Part shown: one piece after another, positions 36,004 to 45,095 of the stretch
How positions within the stretch are numbered: the first letter of the stretch is position 1
Layout: the number at the start of each line of letters is the position of its first letter
Source of the DNA: Oscillatoriales cyanobacterium
Lineage (GTDB): Bacteria; Cyanobacteriota; Cyanobacteriia; Cyanobacteriales; Microcoleaceae
Assembly (NCBI GenBank): GCA_004292955.1
Contig: RDXX01000018.1
Location: 1-64,000, forward strand
DNA: 64,000 nt
Direction of reading: 5' to 3'
Notes under the pieces: generated by a model
The model's input: the letters and a program-made list of their open reading frames with translations, nothing else
Told to the model about the DNA's origin: nothing
Database searches by the model: none
Position numbers and translations under genes: made by a program

Positions 36004-36396
36004 TTAGGTATGTAGTTGCGCTTTAGCGCTCTTTGAGATATATAGGAAATAGCGCTTGAACTAGGCTAATTCTTAGGTATGTAGTTGCGCTTCAGCGCTC
36101 TTTGAGATATATAGGAAAGAGCGCTTGAACTAGGCTAATTCTTAGGTATGTAGTTGCGCTTTAGCGCTCTTTGAGATATATAGGAAAGAGCGCTTAATCT
36201 AGGCTAATTCTTAGGTATGTAGTTGCGCTTCAGCGCTCTTTAAGATATATAGGAAAGAGCGCCCAAGCGCAACAACGTACCTTTCGTTCTCCGGTTCGGC
36301 TTTTTGGAAGATCTAGGCTAATTTTTAGGTATGTAGTTGCGCTTCAGCGCTCTTACATATATATAAGAAAGAGCGCCCAAGCGCAACAACGTACCT
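36004..36396. repeat. Array of palindromic repeat family A (69-bp period)
   Basis: Four units beginning TTAGGTATGTAGTTGCGCTT start at 36004, 36073, 36142 and 36211, an exact 69-bp period. A fifth full hairpin starts near 36326. The last two have the full right arm GCGCAACAACGTACCT. Between units four and five (about 36284-36308) is TTCTCCGGTTCGGCTTTTT, a copy of the coding repeat of the adjacent gene. The array ends four bases before that gene's stop codon. Confidence 0.9.
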
Positions 36397-36399
36397 AAT

Positions 36400-37386
36400 T
36401 TATCGAGAAGGATTTGCTTTCTCCGGTTCGGCTTTTTCGGAATTAGCTTTCTTAGGATTAGGTTTTTCGGAGCTTTCTTTTTCGGGATTGGCTTTCTTAG
36501 AAGTTGCTTTCTCCGGTTCGGCTTTTTCGGAATTGGCTTTCTTAGAAGTTGCTTTTTCGGCTGTTGCGGGAGTTGGCTCTGGGGGAGGTGGATTTACTGC
36601 TGATTCTTGAGCGTAAAGCAGATATTTTTGATACTCGATTACTTTTGTCTGAGCTAGTTCATGGTTGGCGCTGGACACGGGTACTCTTCTCATCAACGAT
36701 ACCGCTTCTTGCCAGCGATCGACAACGATCGTCCAATCTTCCTTCGTTTTTGCCGATCGCCCTAACTCTGCTGCTTTGAGGGCGCTGTTAACGGCTTCTC
36801 GAAAGGTATCCGGTACTCTTGCTACATTGGCAGTTTCATCTGGATTCTTCAGAGCAGTTGCTGGCGGCTCGTTTAACATCTTACTGACAAATGCCACCAC
36901 GGCGATCGCCAACAAACCCGTTACCAGCCCGACGACAATGAAAGTCGATCGCAATCGGTTCTCAAATGCAGCCAATTCCGGCGATTTCTCCTCATCCATA
37001 TCTGTACTCTCTCTTTCTGTGCGATCGTCCATATTAGCAATAGCAAGATTTTGCACTGATTCTCCCGCAAAGCTTTGTGGTTCCAAAATGCTGCTCTCCA
37101 AACTAAACTCTTGACTCCAAGCAGCCCCAATCTCACCGCTTTCTCGCCCCTCAACCTTCACTTTGCGAATCGAATTCGGCTGCAAATCCGTCAGTTTTTC
37201 ACGGACAAAATCAACTAATGTATCTTCTATCGGTAGTTGCTCTGCCTCCAGAATTACATCCAAACAGTCGCCGTCGAGATTCGCGGAGGCTGCGATCCCT
37301 TCAGATGGCAACTGGCTGTTGAGCCAAGATGCGATCGCCTGTGGATTTCCCTGCTTGGCAAGTTCCTGAAAATTAAGCTCTGTCAT
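36400..37386 (-). CDS. Membrane protein with Lys/Glu/Pro-rich repeat tail
   Basis: A protein of about 328 aa that I do not recognise by name. I start at MTELNFQELAKQGNPQAIAS (ATG 37386); the longer frame runs through a GGAAGAA heptamer array. Residues 1-80 are a small alpha/beta domain found at the N-terminus of several cyanobacterial proteins (NPQAIASWLNSQLPSEGI). One membrane segment lies at about 155-178 (FIVVGLVTGLLAIAVVAFVS). A helical stretch follows, then a tail of imperfect repeats of the type KKANSEKAEPEKA. Charged tails like this often bind or space surfaces; no function is claimed. The gene ends in a family A palindromic array. Confidence 0.6.
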   Translation of the reverse strand: MTELNFQELAKQGNPQAIASWLNSQLPSEGIAASANLDGDCLDVILEAEQLPIEDTLVDFVREKLTDLQPNSIRKVKVEGRESGEIGAAWSQEFSLESSILEPQSFAGESVQNLAIANMDDRTERESTDMDEEKSPELAAFENRLRSTFIVVGLVTGLLAIAVVAFVSKMLNEPPATALKNPDETANVARVPDTFREAVNSALKAAELGRSAKTKEDWTIVVDRWQEAVSLMRRVPVSSANHELAQTKVIEYQKYLLYAQESAVNPPPPEPTPATAEKATSKKANSEKAEPEKATSKKANPEKESSEKPNPKKANSEKAEPEKANPSR

Positions 37387-37876
37387 AGCTGGACACCTGA
37401 TAATGCAGAAAGGAAGGAAGAAGGAAGAAGGAAGTCGGAAGAAGGAAGAAGGAAGAAGAAAGTCGGAAGAAGGAAGAAGGAAGGAGGAAGAAGCAACTAA
37501 TAGTTTTTTTGAGTTAAAAACACCATAACTGAAATTCAACGAATAGTATAATCTATCTCGGTAAATTCAAGCTCAAAGATGCAAATTATCACCCTCGCTC
37601 CCCCTCGCATCTCTTGGGGAAGGACTGAAGTCCTTACTACGAAACGAACTCAGGTTTGATCGTTCGGACTTCAGCCCTCAGAAATTCGATCTCGGGCGCG
37701 CAACTCCAAGATACCGCAAGCATCGCCCCTCAAACCGACATCAGGCTGCAAAAAGACTTGCTGCGCCCGGATTCGAGATTCGAGATTAAAAAATTGTGCG
37801 ATCGCAGTGCCATCGACGGACAGCGAGTGATATCATCATTTAGTCAATTTTTTATAGCAAATAGCTCGATCGCACA
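37387..37876. other. Intergenic region upstream of glmU
   Basis: 490 bp. 37409-37500 is a GGAAGAA-type heptamer array with some AAGTCGG units. At 37627-37675 a GGACTGAAGTCCTTACTACG segment is partly inverted by GTTCGGACTTCAGCC. Promoters for the two divergent genes should be here but I cannot place them. Confidence 0.5.
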
Positions 37877-39262
37877 ATGATAGCAATAGCAATTTTAGCT
37901 GCTGGACGCGGCACGCGCATGAAATCTGACTTGCCCAAAGTTCTCCACGAATTGGGTGGTCGATCGCTAGTTGAGCGAGTCCTCCAAAGTTGTCAAGAAA
38001 TAGAAATTTCCCGGCGACTTGTTATAGTCGGTTATCGAGGTGAACTCGTTAAACAATCTCTGATGGAAGCTCATGAAAAATCGGACAATTCTCAATTTCC
38101 TCCCCTAGAATTTGTCGAACAAACCGAACAATTGGGAACCGGTCACGCCATCCAGCAATTGCTGCCTCACTTAAAGGGATTTCCAGGAGATTTGCTGGTA
38201 TTAAATGGGGATGTACCTTTGCTGAGGGCAGAAACTATCAAACAATTGATGGCAATTCACCAACAGCACCAAAACTCTGCTACTATATTGACAGCTAATT
38301 TGCCGAATCCTCAAGGATATGGGCGAGTATTTACTGACAGTCAAAACTTAGTCCAGCAAATTGTCGAAGACCGCGATTGTACAACAACTCAAAAGCAAAA
38401 CCAGCGAATCAATGCAGGTGTTTATTGTTTTCACTGGCCGCATTTAGAGAAAATTTTGCCAGATTTGAAAGCAGACAATGACCAAAAAGAATATTACCTA
38501 ACTGATACGGTAAGTATTCTCTCTCCCGTGATGGCGGTGGATGTTGAAGATTATCAAGAAATCTTGGGAATTAACGATCGCAAACATTTAGCCACAGCTT
38601 CCGATATTTTGCAAGCGCGGGTAAAGGATAAGTGGATGAAAGCGGGCGTGACGCTGATCGATGCCAACAGCATCACGATCGACGATACCGTAGAGTTGCA
38701 GGCGGATGTCGTAATTGAACCGCAAACTCACTTGCGGGGTAAAACTTCGATCGCCTCTGGGAGTCGCATCGGGCCCGGTAGTTTGATTGAAAACAGTCAA
38801 ATCAAGGAAAACGTGACTGTGCTTTATTCAGTAATTTCGGACAGTATTGTGGCAGAAAATGCGCGAATTGGCCCCTACGCACACCTGCGGGGACACGCGC
38901 AAATAGGCGCCAACTGTCGCGTGGGCAATTTTGTAGAATTGAAAAATACTCAAATTGGCGATCGAACTAATGTCGCTCACTTGTCTTATTTAGGCGACGC
39001 GACTTTGGGAGAAAAAGTCAACATCGGCGCTGGGACAATTACCGCCAATTACGACGGCAAAAATAAGCACAAAACTCAAATAGGCGATCGTACTAAAATC
39101 GGTGCAAACAGCGTGCTAGTTGCACCGATAACTGTGGGGGAAGATGTGACTGTGGCCGCAGGTTCTGCGGTGACGGAAGATGTGCCGAATGATTGTTTAG
39201 TAATTGCCCGTTCCCGCCAAGTTGTCAAACCAGGTTGGAAGTTGAAAGATGGAAACAAATAA
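37877..39262 (+). CDS. glmU: Bifunctional GlmU: GlcN-1-P acetyltransferase / GlcNAc-1-P uridyltransferase
   Basis: A 461-aa enzyme that makes UDP-GlcNAc for peptidoglycan and lipopolysaccharide. The pyrophosphorylase domain starts [20 protein letters not shown] (nucleotide-binding loop), with [16 protein letters not shown] and NAGVYCF. From about residue 250 the left-handed beta-helix begins, with hexapeptide repeats ([40 protein letters not shown]) and the acetyl-CoA site region [17 protein letters not shown]. All parts are present. It is convergent with a minus-strand membrane-protein gene 20 bp away. Confidence 0.96.
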   Translation: MIAIAILAAGRGTRMKSDLPKVLHELGGRSLVERVLQSCQEIEISRRLVIVGYRGELVKQSLMEAHEKSDNSQFPPLEFVEQTEQLGTGHAIQQLLPHLKGFPGDLLVLNGDVPLLRAETIKQLMAIHQQHQNSATILTANLPNPQGYGRVFTDSQNLVQQIVEDRDCTTTQKQNQRINAGVYCFHWPHLEKILPDLKADNDQKEYYLTDTVSILSPVMAVDVEDYQEILGINDRKHLATASDILQARVKDKWMKAGVTLIDANSITIDDTVELQADVVIEPQTHLRGKTSIASGSRIGPGSLIENSQIKENVTVLYSVISDSIVAENARIGPYAHLRGHAQIGANCRVGNFVELKNTQIGDRTNVAHLSYLGDATLGEKVNIGAGTITANYDGKNKHKTQIGDRTKIGANSVLVAPITVGEDVTVAAGSAVTEDVPNDCLVIARSRQVVKPGWKLKDGNK

Positions 39263-39282
39263 CTAGGTTTGTAGTGAAGACT

Positions 39283-40077
39283 TTAGCCGACAGAATTTTC
39301 ACTCTGACTGCAATCATCACTACAAATACTTTCGTGCGATCGCGCGTGGAGGTAGTTGTTAATCGCTTTGGCGATTTCTACTTGCTTGTAAGGGCTCATA
39401 GTGTGGGGAAGGGATATGCGATCTCCTCCACTAACTAACAGTCTAACTTGGTACCAAACATCATGATCCCGATCTTTTGTGCGATCGACTTCCACCCCAT
39501 AAATCTCGAACAGAGAGCGTTTAATTACTTTACGGGCCAACAAACCCCGCCGTTTAACAGTCAAGGTGTTGGAAGTTCCATCGAAGCTGTAGGTTTCTTT
39601 ATTTCCCAAGGCGATGACTCCGACTCCTGCGAGCAAAAATATGCCTCCTGTCCATCCCAACCAGCGATCGTCTTGGCTTAAGCGCAGCAAGCGAGATTTT
39701 GCATTTTTAAGATAAAAATTGATGTCCGAAGCAGCAGCGTCTTTATTCCCCCAGTTAGTCGAGTTAGCACTAAAAGGAACATCGCCAACATTCGTCACAA
39801 GTACAACTCTGCTTTTGGAGCCAAATCTTTCTACTTTAGCTCCCTGCAAAGCAGCAAGCTGAATTTCTTGGATGTTCGATCCCAGTAAGTGCGATCGCAC
39901 CAACTGACAATTTCCTTGTTTTTCGTGCGATCGCTGGCAGCTCAAAGTTGCTGCATGATAGTCAAAAGTCAGCCCGATCAGTCCAAATGTCATTAATAAA
40001 CAACTAGGGAACCAAAAATCTAATATGCTTTTAGTCTGAATTATTAGTTCCGTTGCTGTGTACTTGATTATTTTCAT
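39283..40077 (-). CDS. Membrane protein of a local paralogous family (264 aa)
   Basis: No named family recognised. It has a membrane segment at about 18-38, an outer or loop region of about 110 aa with the motif SCQRSHEKQGNCQLVRSHLL and then SNIQEIQLAAL, a second membrane segment (WTGGIFLLAGVGVIALG), and a cytoplasmic-type domain beginning TYSFDGTSNTLTVKRRGLLA and ending in YKQVEIAKAINNYLHA. The same modules recur in the pseudogene at 40510-41259, and the last domain recurs at 41333-41836 and 42194-42952. It looks like the complete version of the family. All are on the minus strand in a row, suggesting tandem duplication. Confidence 0.65.
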   Translation of the reverse strand: MKIIKYTATELIIQTKSILDFWFPSCLLMTFGLIGLTFDYHAATLSCQRSHEKQGNCQLVRSHLLGSNIQEIQLAALQGAKVERFGSKSRVVLVTNVGDVPFSANSTNWGNKDAAASDINFYLKNAKSRLLRLSQDDRWLGWTGGIFLLAGVGVIALGNKETYSFDGTSNTLTVKRRGLLARKVIKRSLFEIYGVEVDRTKDRDHDVWYQVRLLVSGGDRISLPHTMSPYKQVEIAKAINNYLHARSHESICSDDCSQSENSVG

Positions 40078-40509
40078 TTACTTCACCTTTTAAATCCAAA
40101 ACTGATGTTACAGATCGACTTCCCGACCAGGCTACGTCAAATTGTTAAGTTATATATTATTGGAAGCGATCCTATAGGATAACCCTTTTTATCTTGCTAA
40201 TAGGCTAGCACTAAAATGTCTAACCGACAACAAATGTCGCGAGTTCACCTGCGGCTGCGTTTCAGATAGCTTTCCGTGATTTAAGGACAGGAATATTAAA
40301 AAATATTAATTATCTCATTGGGAGTGAAACGTTAGCTTTCTAGCGCGATCGTACAGGAAGTAATGGCAAACAAAAATGAAGAAAACTTTATAATGTAACA
40401 GAATGTAAAGTTTATTGGCGCCTACCTAAGTATCGTTAATTATTGATTTGGGCGATTAGCCCAGAGGGATAGCTGCGCCGCGCGTACTTAAAGTCGCAGG
40501 TGCATTCAT

Positions 40510-41259
40510 TTAGTGCGATCGCTTGTCCAAATAGCTGCAAATGGAGTCAGCCATTTTTTGTTGTTTTTGCTTTCTGCTGTTAAAGTACATCTTGGGTTGA
40601 GATAACATTAACAGACAAAAATAGTAGCGAATACCTTAATTTTTATATTTTCCAGTACCTACTTCTACTCATAAATCTCGCAATAGAAGTATCCGGTAAA
40701 ATTATTCACCCACCAACCCCGTTGTTCAACAGTCATTTTACCGAAAGTTTTATCAAAGCTATAGATTTAATTTTTCGCGCTTCCAAACATATTCTAATAC
40801 CCCCGTCACCACACATATGCTCCCTAATGTCCATAGAAACCAACGATCGTCTTGACTTACATTCAACGATTTGCGATCGGGATTTGCAACAAAATCATTG
40901 ATTTTATTAGCAATATCATTTTTATCCCCCCAAGCAGTGTAGCCATCCGTAAACGGAATTTCCCCCGATTTGGTTAACAGTTCAACTCTGGTGCTACGCT
41001 TCCTACCTGTGGTAACTTTGCCTCCCACTAAATTATCCAGAGATATTTCTTGAATATTTGAACCCAAAAAGCTCCATCCTGTGAGTTTACAATTGCCTTG
41101 TTTAGATTCTATGCGTTGGCAACTTAGAGTTGTATTTGTTGCATTAAAAGCCAGCCACAATCCAATGAGAATGAAGGGCAAGCTAGATAACAAGTCCAGC
41201 CAGATGTTAGATCTTGTAATTTTTAGTTCATTAAAAGGCGTTCCCTTGAGTTTTTTCAT
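40510..41259 (-). pseudogene. Decayed paralogue of the 39283-40077 membrane protein
   Basis: The intact N-terminal part (start MKKLKGTPFNELK at 41259) has the SCQRIESKQGNCKLTGWSFL motif and the SNIQEISL block and stops at 40759 after KREKLNL. In the next frame, without a gap, the sequence goes on as IYSFDKTFGKMTVEQRGWWV to a stop at about 40667, which matches the family's cytoplasmic domain. A further match to the family C-terminus (QKMADSICSYLDKRSH, then stop) is at 40510-40560. So a one-base shift and later loss of internal sequence broke the gene. The N-terminal 166 aa may still be made as a membrane fragment. Confidence 0.75.
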
Positions 41260-41332
41260 GAGTTCATTTTTTTGATGACACAAAAGCTTGAATAGGTATT
41301 TTCTCTATTGTGTCCATTTTATCATGCACAAA

Positions 41333-41836
41333 TTATTTGACAATGCCTCGGGTGCACTTGCTTGGCAAAGATATTGCTTCAGTGCTATGACTGCGATCGC
41401 ACGTCGAGACATAGCTGCGGATTAAGTCAGCCATTTGGCATTGTTCTGTTACTGAATTGCTTCTCAAACAAATGCGATCGCACCCCAACATCAATAACTC
41501 AACATAGTAGCTATAATTTCCGTCGCCATCTTCTATTTCGGCTAATTCCACCGCACAAATATCGCGAATTGAGCGTTCAGTAACATGATTAAGCGACAAA
41601 CCCCGTCGTTTAACGGTCATTTTCCCCAAAGTTTTATCAAAGATATAAATTTCAGATATCGCGCCATCCAACAAACACAGGGAGAATAACAGAAATATGC
41701 CTCCACCGATCCAGTTGGATGCCAAGATGATCTGCAATAATCCAATTATAATGAAGGGAGAAATTAAGACTAAACCGTCCCAGATGCTAGAGTTTTGAAT
41801 TATTAGTTTAGTTGGTGTTTGCTTGAGAACTTTCAT
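41333..41836 (-). CDS. Membrane protein of the same paralogous family (167 aa)
   Basis: A shorter family member. Two close hydrophobic segments lie near the N-terminus (VLISPFIIIGLLQIILASNW and GGGIFLLFSLCLLDGAI), followed by the shared domain IYIFDKTLGKMTVKRRGLSL, with DICAVELAEIEDG, and the C-terminal CQMADLIRSYVSTCDRSH. It lacks the Cys-containing loop of the 39283 gene. The shared domain has the alternating pattern of a small beta-sheet fold on the inner face of the membrane; this is inference. Function unknown. Confidence 0.6.
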   Translation of the reverse strand: MKVLKQTPTKLIIQNSSIWDGLVLISPFIIIGLLQIILASNWIGGGIFLLFSLCLLDGAISEIYIFDKTLGKMTVKRRGLSLNHVTERSIRDICAVELAEIEDGDGNYSYYVELLMLGCDRICLRSNSVTEQCQMADLIRSYVSTCDRSHSTEAISLPSKCTRGIVK

Positions 41837-41910
41837 AAGCTTATCCTGTTATTTTTGAGAACGATCTAAATTACTGATTTCTCTGCTGTACGCAATTTGT
41901 TATGCACGGA

Positions 41911-42171
41911 TTATTTAGTCCGGCGGCCGACGAGCGCCATCTTGGTATTGCCAACAGCCTTGACAGCATAAGCATCGCCCGGAAGCACCTGCAAAGCTCT
42001 GTTAAAATTGATTAAAGCCGTTTGATAGTCTCTTTGCGCGTAGCAGACATAGCCAAGTTTTATTAATTTTTTAAATTCATCTTTGTTACCGGGTACAGAT
42101 GCTGCATCAAGTCGAGGAGATGGCTGAGTACCCGGAGATGATTCTTGAGTTGCTGGTGGGTGGGGAAACAT
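41911..42171 (-). CDS. Small TPR protein (86 aa)
   Basis: A short protein with a Pro/Ser-rich N-terminus (MFPHPPATQESSPGTQPSPR) and one TPR-like repeat (KLGYVCYAQRDYQTALINFN, then RALQVLPGD). It is clearly related to the C-terminal part of the gene at 42994-43572 (KLAYAKGDYQTALINFNRAA). It may be a detached module from such a protein. It lies 22 bp after the 42194-42952 gene, in an apparent operon. Confidence 0.55.
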   Translation of the reverse strand: MFPHPPATQESSPGTQPSPRLDAASVPGNKDEFKKLIKLGYVCYAQRDYQTALINFNRALQVLPGDAYAVKAVGNTKMALVGRRTK

Positions 42172-42193
42172 CGGTTTGTTGAGTCTAAGTGCA

Positions 42194-42952
42194 TCAATCT
42201 TGATAATCTGAACCTCGCTTTCCCATCATTCCCCAATAAGCCACACCGTAAAGTTGAGCAGCCTGCATTGCTTCCTCGTCATAGCCTTGAGCTTTGAACA
42301 AAGCCTCGGCCTCTTTGAGATAGCCCATTGCTTGTTCTTTATTGTTGGTTGCATCTTGAACCATCAAAGCTAATCCCAATTTCATGCGAGCATCAGCATC
42401 ATTAGCATCACTTTTAATTGCTGTTTTCCAGTGGGTAATTTCCTCTTCTATAGTGTCCCATTTGAGTTCGTTAGAGTTATCTGTGGGAAAGCCGTCAAGA
42501 CCATAATTTCTAATATTCAAGAATGTCGCAATGACTTCGGCTGTTTTGTGCTTGCTTCCTAAACCAGTGCTGAAACTAGAAGTTAGAGGAACACGTCTCT
42601 TACCTGAGTTCAACACCAGACATACACGATAGGTATTGCTCTCACTGCTCGACATCTCCTGTATTTCCACGCCTGAAATATCTTGAAGCAGGTGTTTGAT
42701 AAGTTTCGTTTTGGCAATCAGTGGTTTATGCCGCTTGATAGTCAGATGACCGAGACTTTTATCAAAGGCAATGGTTTCTATCTCGACAAATATCACCAAT
42801 AGCAAACCAACGACAGCAAATAAATAAAGGAAAAAACTGCCAGAAGACAAACCTCCAAATACGCCTACTAATAAAAAACTCCCCCCAACAAATAGCTGCA
42901 TCCAAAATGCGAACATTTCTACGAGTTCTAGTTTGTCTGATGTATGTTTCAT
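42194..42952 (-). CDS. Membrane protein with family domain and TPR-like C-terminus (252 aa)
   Basis: Two membrane segments near the N-terminus (FWMQLFVGGSFLLVGVFGG and SFFLYLFAVVGLLLVIFV) are followed by the family domain (IAFDKSLGHLTIKRHKPLIA; DISGVEIQEM) up to about residue 150. A C-terminal half follows with a TPR-like helical repeat (WKTAIKSDANDADARMKLGL and QAMGYLKEAEALFKAQGYDE). It therefore joins the two modules that are separate in its neighbours. Function unknown. The start MKHTSDKLELVEMF is ATG 42952, 41 bp after the upstream gene. Confidence 0.6.
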   Translation of the reverse strand: MKHTSDKLELVEMFAFWMQLFVGGSFLLVGVFGGLSSGSFFLYLFAVVGLLLVIFVEIETIAFDKSLGHLTIKRHKPLIAKTKLIKHLLQDISGVEIQEMSSSESNTYRVCLVLNSGKRRVPLTSSFSTGLGSKHKTAEVIATFLNIRNYGLDGFPTDNSNELKWDTIEEEITHWKTAIKSDANDADARMKLGLALMVQDATNNKEQAMGYLKEAEALFKAQGYDEEAMQAAQLYGVAYWGMMGKRGSDYQD

Positions 42953-42993
42953 GATTTTGTGTTGAGTTAATGTTAAGTGAATGTTGATGTGGA

Positions 42994-43572
42994 TTATTTG
43001 CTATTTGATTGGGCGATCGCCTTTTTGGTATCTTCAACACCCTTCAGGGCCTCAGCATCGCCGGGATTCGCTTGTGCAGCTCTGTTAAAATTGATTAAAG
43101 CTGTTTGATAATCTCCCTTTGCATAGGCTAATTTCCCAAGCTGCATCGATTGTTTGAAGTCATATTGTTGACCGCCAACAGTACCAAAACTAGGCTCAGA
43201 AGCAGGAGATTGCTCTTGACTTGGTGATGCACCAGCGTTGAAATCAGAAGGAAAAGGAGAGGGTGATTGTTCGCTAGCTCCAGGCATGAACATACCAAGC
43301 ATCGGCCCAACAGAACTTGCAAGATTTGAAACGAACTGGAAGCCTGCAAATAAATACATTGGCACTACAACAAGCTGCATGAAAAATGTCTTTCTGATTT
43401 TTGGATTGCTCCAATTCTTTATATAAAAAAATAATCCAGCAAATGGAACCAGCAAGTAAAGCACTCCCCAAAGATATTCTTCTCGAAAAGCTTGAGTTAA
43501 TCCCCAGATATTACCAACAACACTTAAAACTAAACCTAGAGCAAAAAATAAGCCGATCGCAATTCCAGACAT
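42994..43572 (-). CDS. Membrane protein with C-terminal TPR repeat (192 aa)
   Basis: The first gene of the minus-strand run. Two or three hydrophobic segments (GIAIGLFFALGLVLSVVGNI; YLWGVLYLLVPFAGLFFYI; LVVVPMYLFAGFQFVSNLAS) precede a Pro/Ser-rich linker and one TPR unit (QLGKLAYAKGDYQTALINFN and AAQANPGDAEALKGVEDTKK). Its C-terminus is copied in the 86-aa gene downstream. I do not recognise the N-terminal membrane part. Role unknown; TPRs suggest a protein partner. Confidence 0.6.
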   Translation of the reverse strand: MSGIAIGLFFALGLVLSVVGNIWGLTQAFREEYLWGVLYLLVPFAGLFFYIKNWSNPKIRKTFFMQLVVVPMYLFAGFQFVSNLASSVGPMLGMFMPGASEQSPSPFPSDFNAGASPSQEQSPASEPSFGTVGGQQYDFKQSMQLGKLAYAKGDYQTALINFNRAAQANPGDAEALKGVEDTKKAIAQSNSK

Positions 43573-43769
43573 TTTCTATTTCTCCGCTTGATGTATAGTT
43601 GTTTTGCAAACTGTAAAGGTAAGGATTGAAACGCATTTTCAACCCGAAACTCTTTTGGCTGTTTGCTGTGTTAAAAATAGATTAGTGGTGAATCCAGTCC
43701 GATCGCGCACAGCGAATGTTAGGATTTTGGTTAGGAATTTGACTAGGAACTCGATCGCGACTGCCACAA

Positions 43770-45020
43770 ATGACACCCTCAAACCTCGATCGACCCGAAG
43801 AACCGTTTGTACGGGCAATTTACGACTGGGACATCGAAAAGCTCTACAGCGACTTAGCCAATGCCAAACTAGAATTCGCCCCCCACACCCGAAGAGGGCT
43901 GACACCCGTGGAAAAAAGGCACTTGTGCGGCTTGCTGTGCGGTTACAGCCCCGCCGAGATGGCGGTACTTCTTAACAAACAAATCAAGGGTGTAGAGGTT
44001 GACTTATCCAAAACCTTGTACCGATACATAGAAATATTGACAAATCGACCCCGAAATGCGCTCAAAAATTGGAGGGATGCGATCGACTGGCTGGTAATAG
44101 CCGGGTATAAAAAACAACCAAAAACCTCATCCGGCGCAGTCTTAAAAGCCACTCTCCACCATTCAGACAGCATTCTCTCGGCTGCGATCAGTCCCGACGG
44201 ACAATTACTAGCAACCGGTTCTCACGACAGTACAGTGAAAGTTTGGAGTTTGCACAGCGGGGAACTGCTGCGGACTATTTGCGGACATTCAACCGCCGTG
44301 TTGCTAGTTGCTTTCAGCCCCGCTAGCAAAACGCTGCTGACGCGATCGCGCGCGGGTACAGTCAAACTGTGGAACCTGCAAAATGGAGAACAGATGAAGC
44401 GTTTAGCAGACGTACACCGCCACGAATCTGTCGCTGTGAGTCCCGACTGGCAAATTTTGGCGATCGGCACCACCTGTGGCACTGTCAAGCTGCAACACCT
44501 CAACAGCGGCCAACTGCTGCAAGTTTTGAAAGGCTATCAAGGAGATGACATAAGTGCGATCGCCCTGAGTCCCAACGGCAAAATGTTAATAGCCAGCGGG
44601 CTGAATGCAACCAGCGGTTTCTGTCGCGCTACCGTCACTTTGTGGGAATTACCGGGGGGAGAAGTGCGGCGAACATTTGGTAGCGAAAATTATGTAGCAA
44701 TTACTCCAGACAGCCAAATTCTAGTCTGTCATTCCAACAAAACGATCGCCCTGTGGAATTTGGAAACAGGCGAATTATTGCATTCGGTGCAAACCGGAAT
44801 TCGCATCACTTCCGCCGCCGCCATTAGCCCCGACGGGAAATATTTTGCTGTGGGCTGTTTTGACGGTACTGTTAGGCTTTGGAATTTGCGCGGCCAATTG
44901 CTGCACGCTTTGGAAGGACATTCGGGCCCGGTGTCGGCGGTGGCGATCGGGCAGTTGGGCGACACTCTGGTTAGCGGTAGCGATAATGGTACAGTTAAAG
45001 TTTGGCAGTTGCGAATTTAA
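43770..45020 (+). CDS. WD40-repeat protein with N-terminal vMAP-type HTH domain
   Basis: A 416-aa protein. Residues 1-115 match the cyanobacterial N-terminal helix-turn-helix domain that is named after vWA-MoxR-associated proteins (LTPVEKRHLCGLLCGYSPAE; LSKTLYRYIEILTNRPRNAL). From about residue 125 a beta-propeller of about seven WD40 repeats follows, such as SPDGQLLATGSHDSTVKVWS and the last one, GDTLVSGSDNGTVKVWQLRI. In many relatives this N-terminal domain is fused to NB-ARC ATPases or peptidases; here it is joined directly to the propeller. That suggests a sensor or scaffold in a conflict or signalling system, which is inference. Confidence 0.75.
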   Translation: MTPSNLDRPEEPFVRAIYDWDIEKLYSDLANAKLEFAPHTRRGLTPVEKRHLCGLLCGYSPAEMAVLLNKQIKGVEVDLSKTLYRYIEILTNRPRNALKNWRDAIDWLVIAGYKKQPKTSSGAVLKATLHHSDSILSAAISPDGQLLATGSHDSTVKVWSLHSGELLRTICGHSTAVLLVAFSPASKTLLTRSRAGTVKLWNLQNGEQMKRLADVHRHESVAVSPDWQILAIGTTCGTVKLQHLNSGQLLQVLKGYQGDDISAIALSPNGKMLIASGLNATSGFCRATVTLWELPGGEVRRTFGSENYVAITPDSQILVCHSNKTIALWNLETGELLHSVQTGIRITSAAAISPDGKYFAVGCFDGTVRLWNLRGQLLHALEGHSGPVSAVAIGQLGDTLVSGSDNGTVKVWQLRI

Positions 45021-45095
45021 GATCGTTGAGGTGAATGGTGATGATTAAATTATTATAGTATAATTGATTTAAGGTTTTTTAGAGGGGCCCAGACA

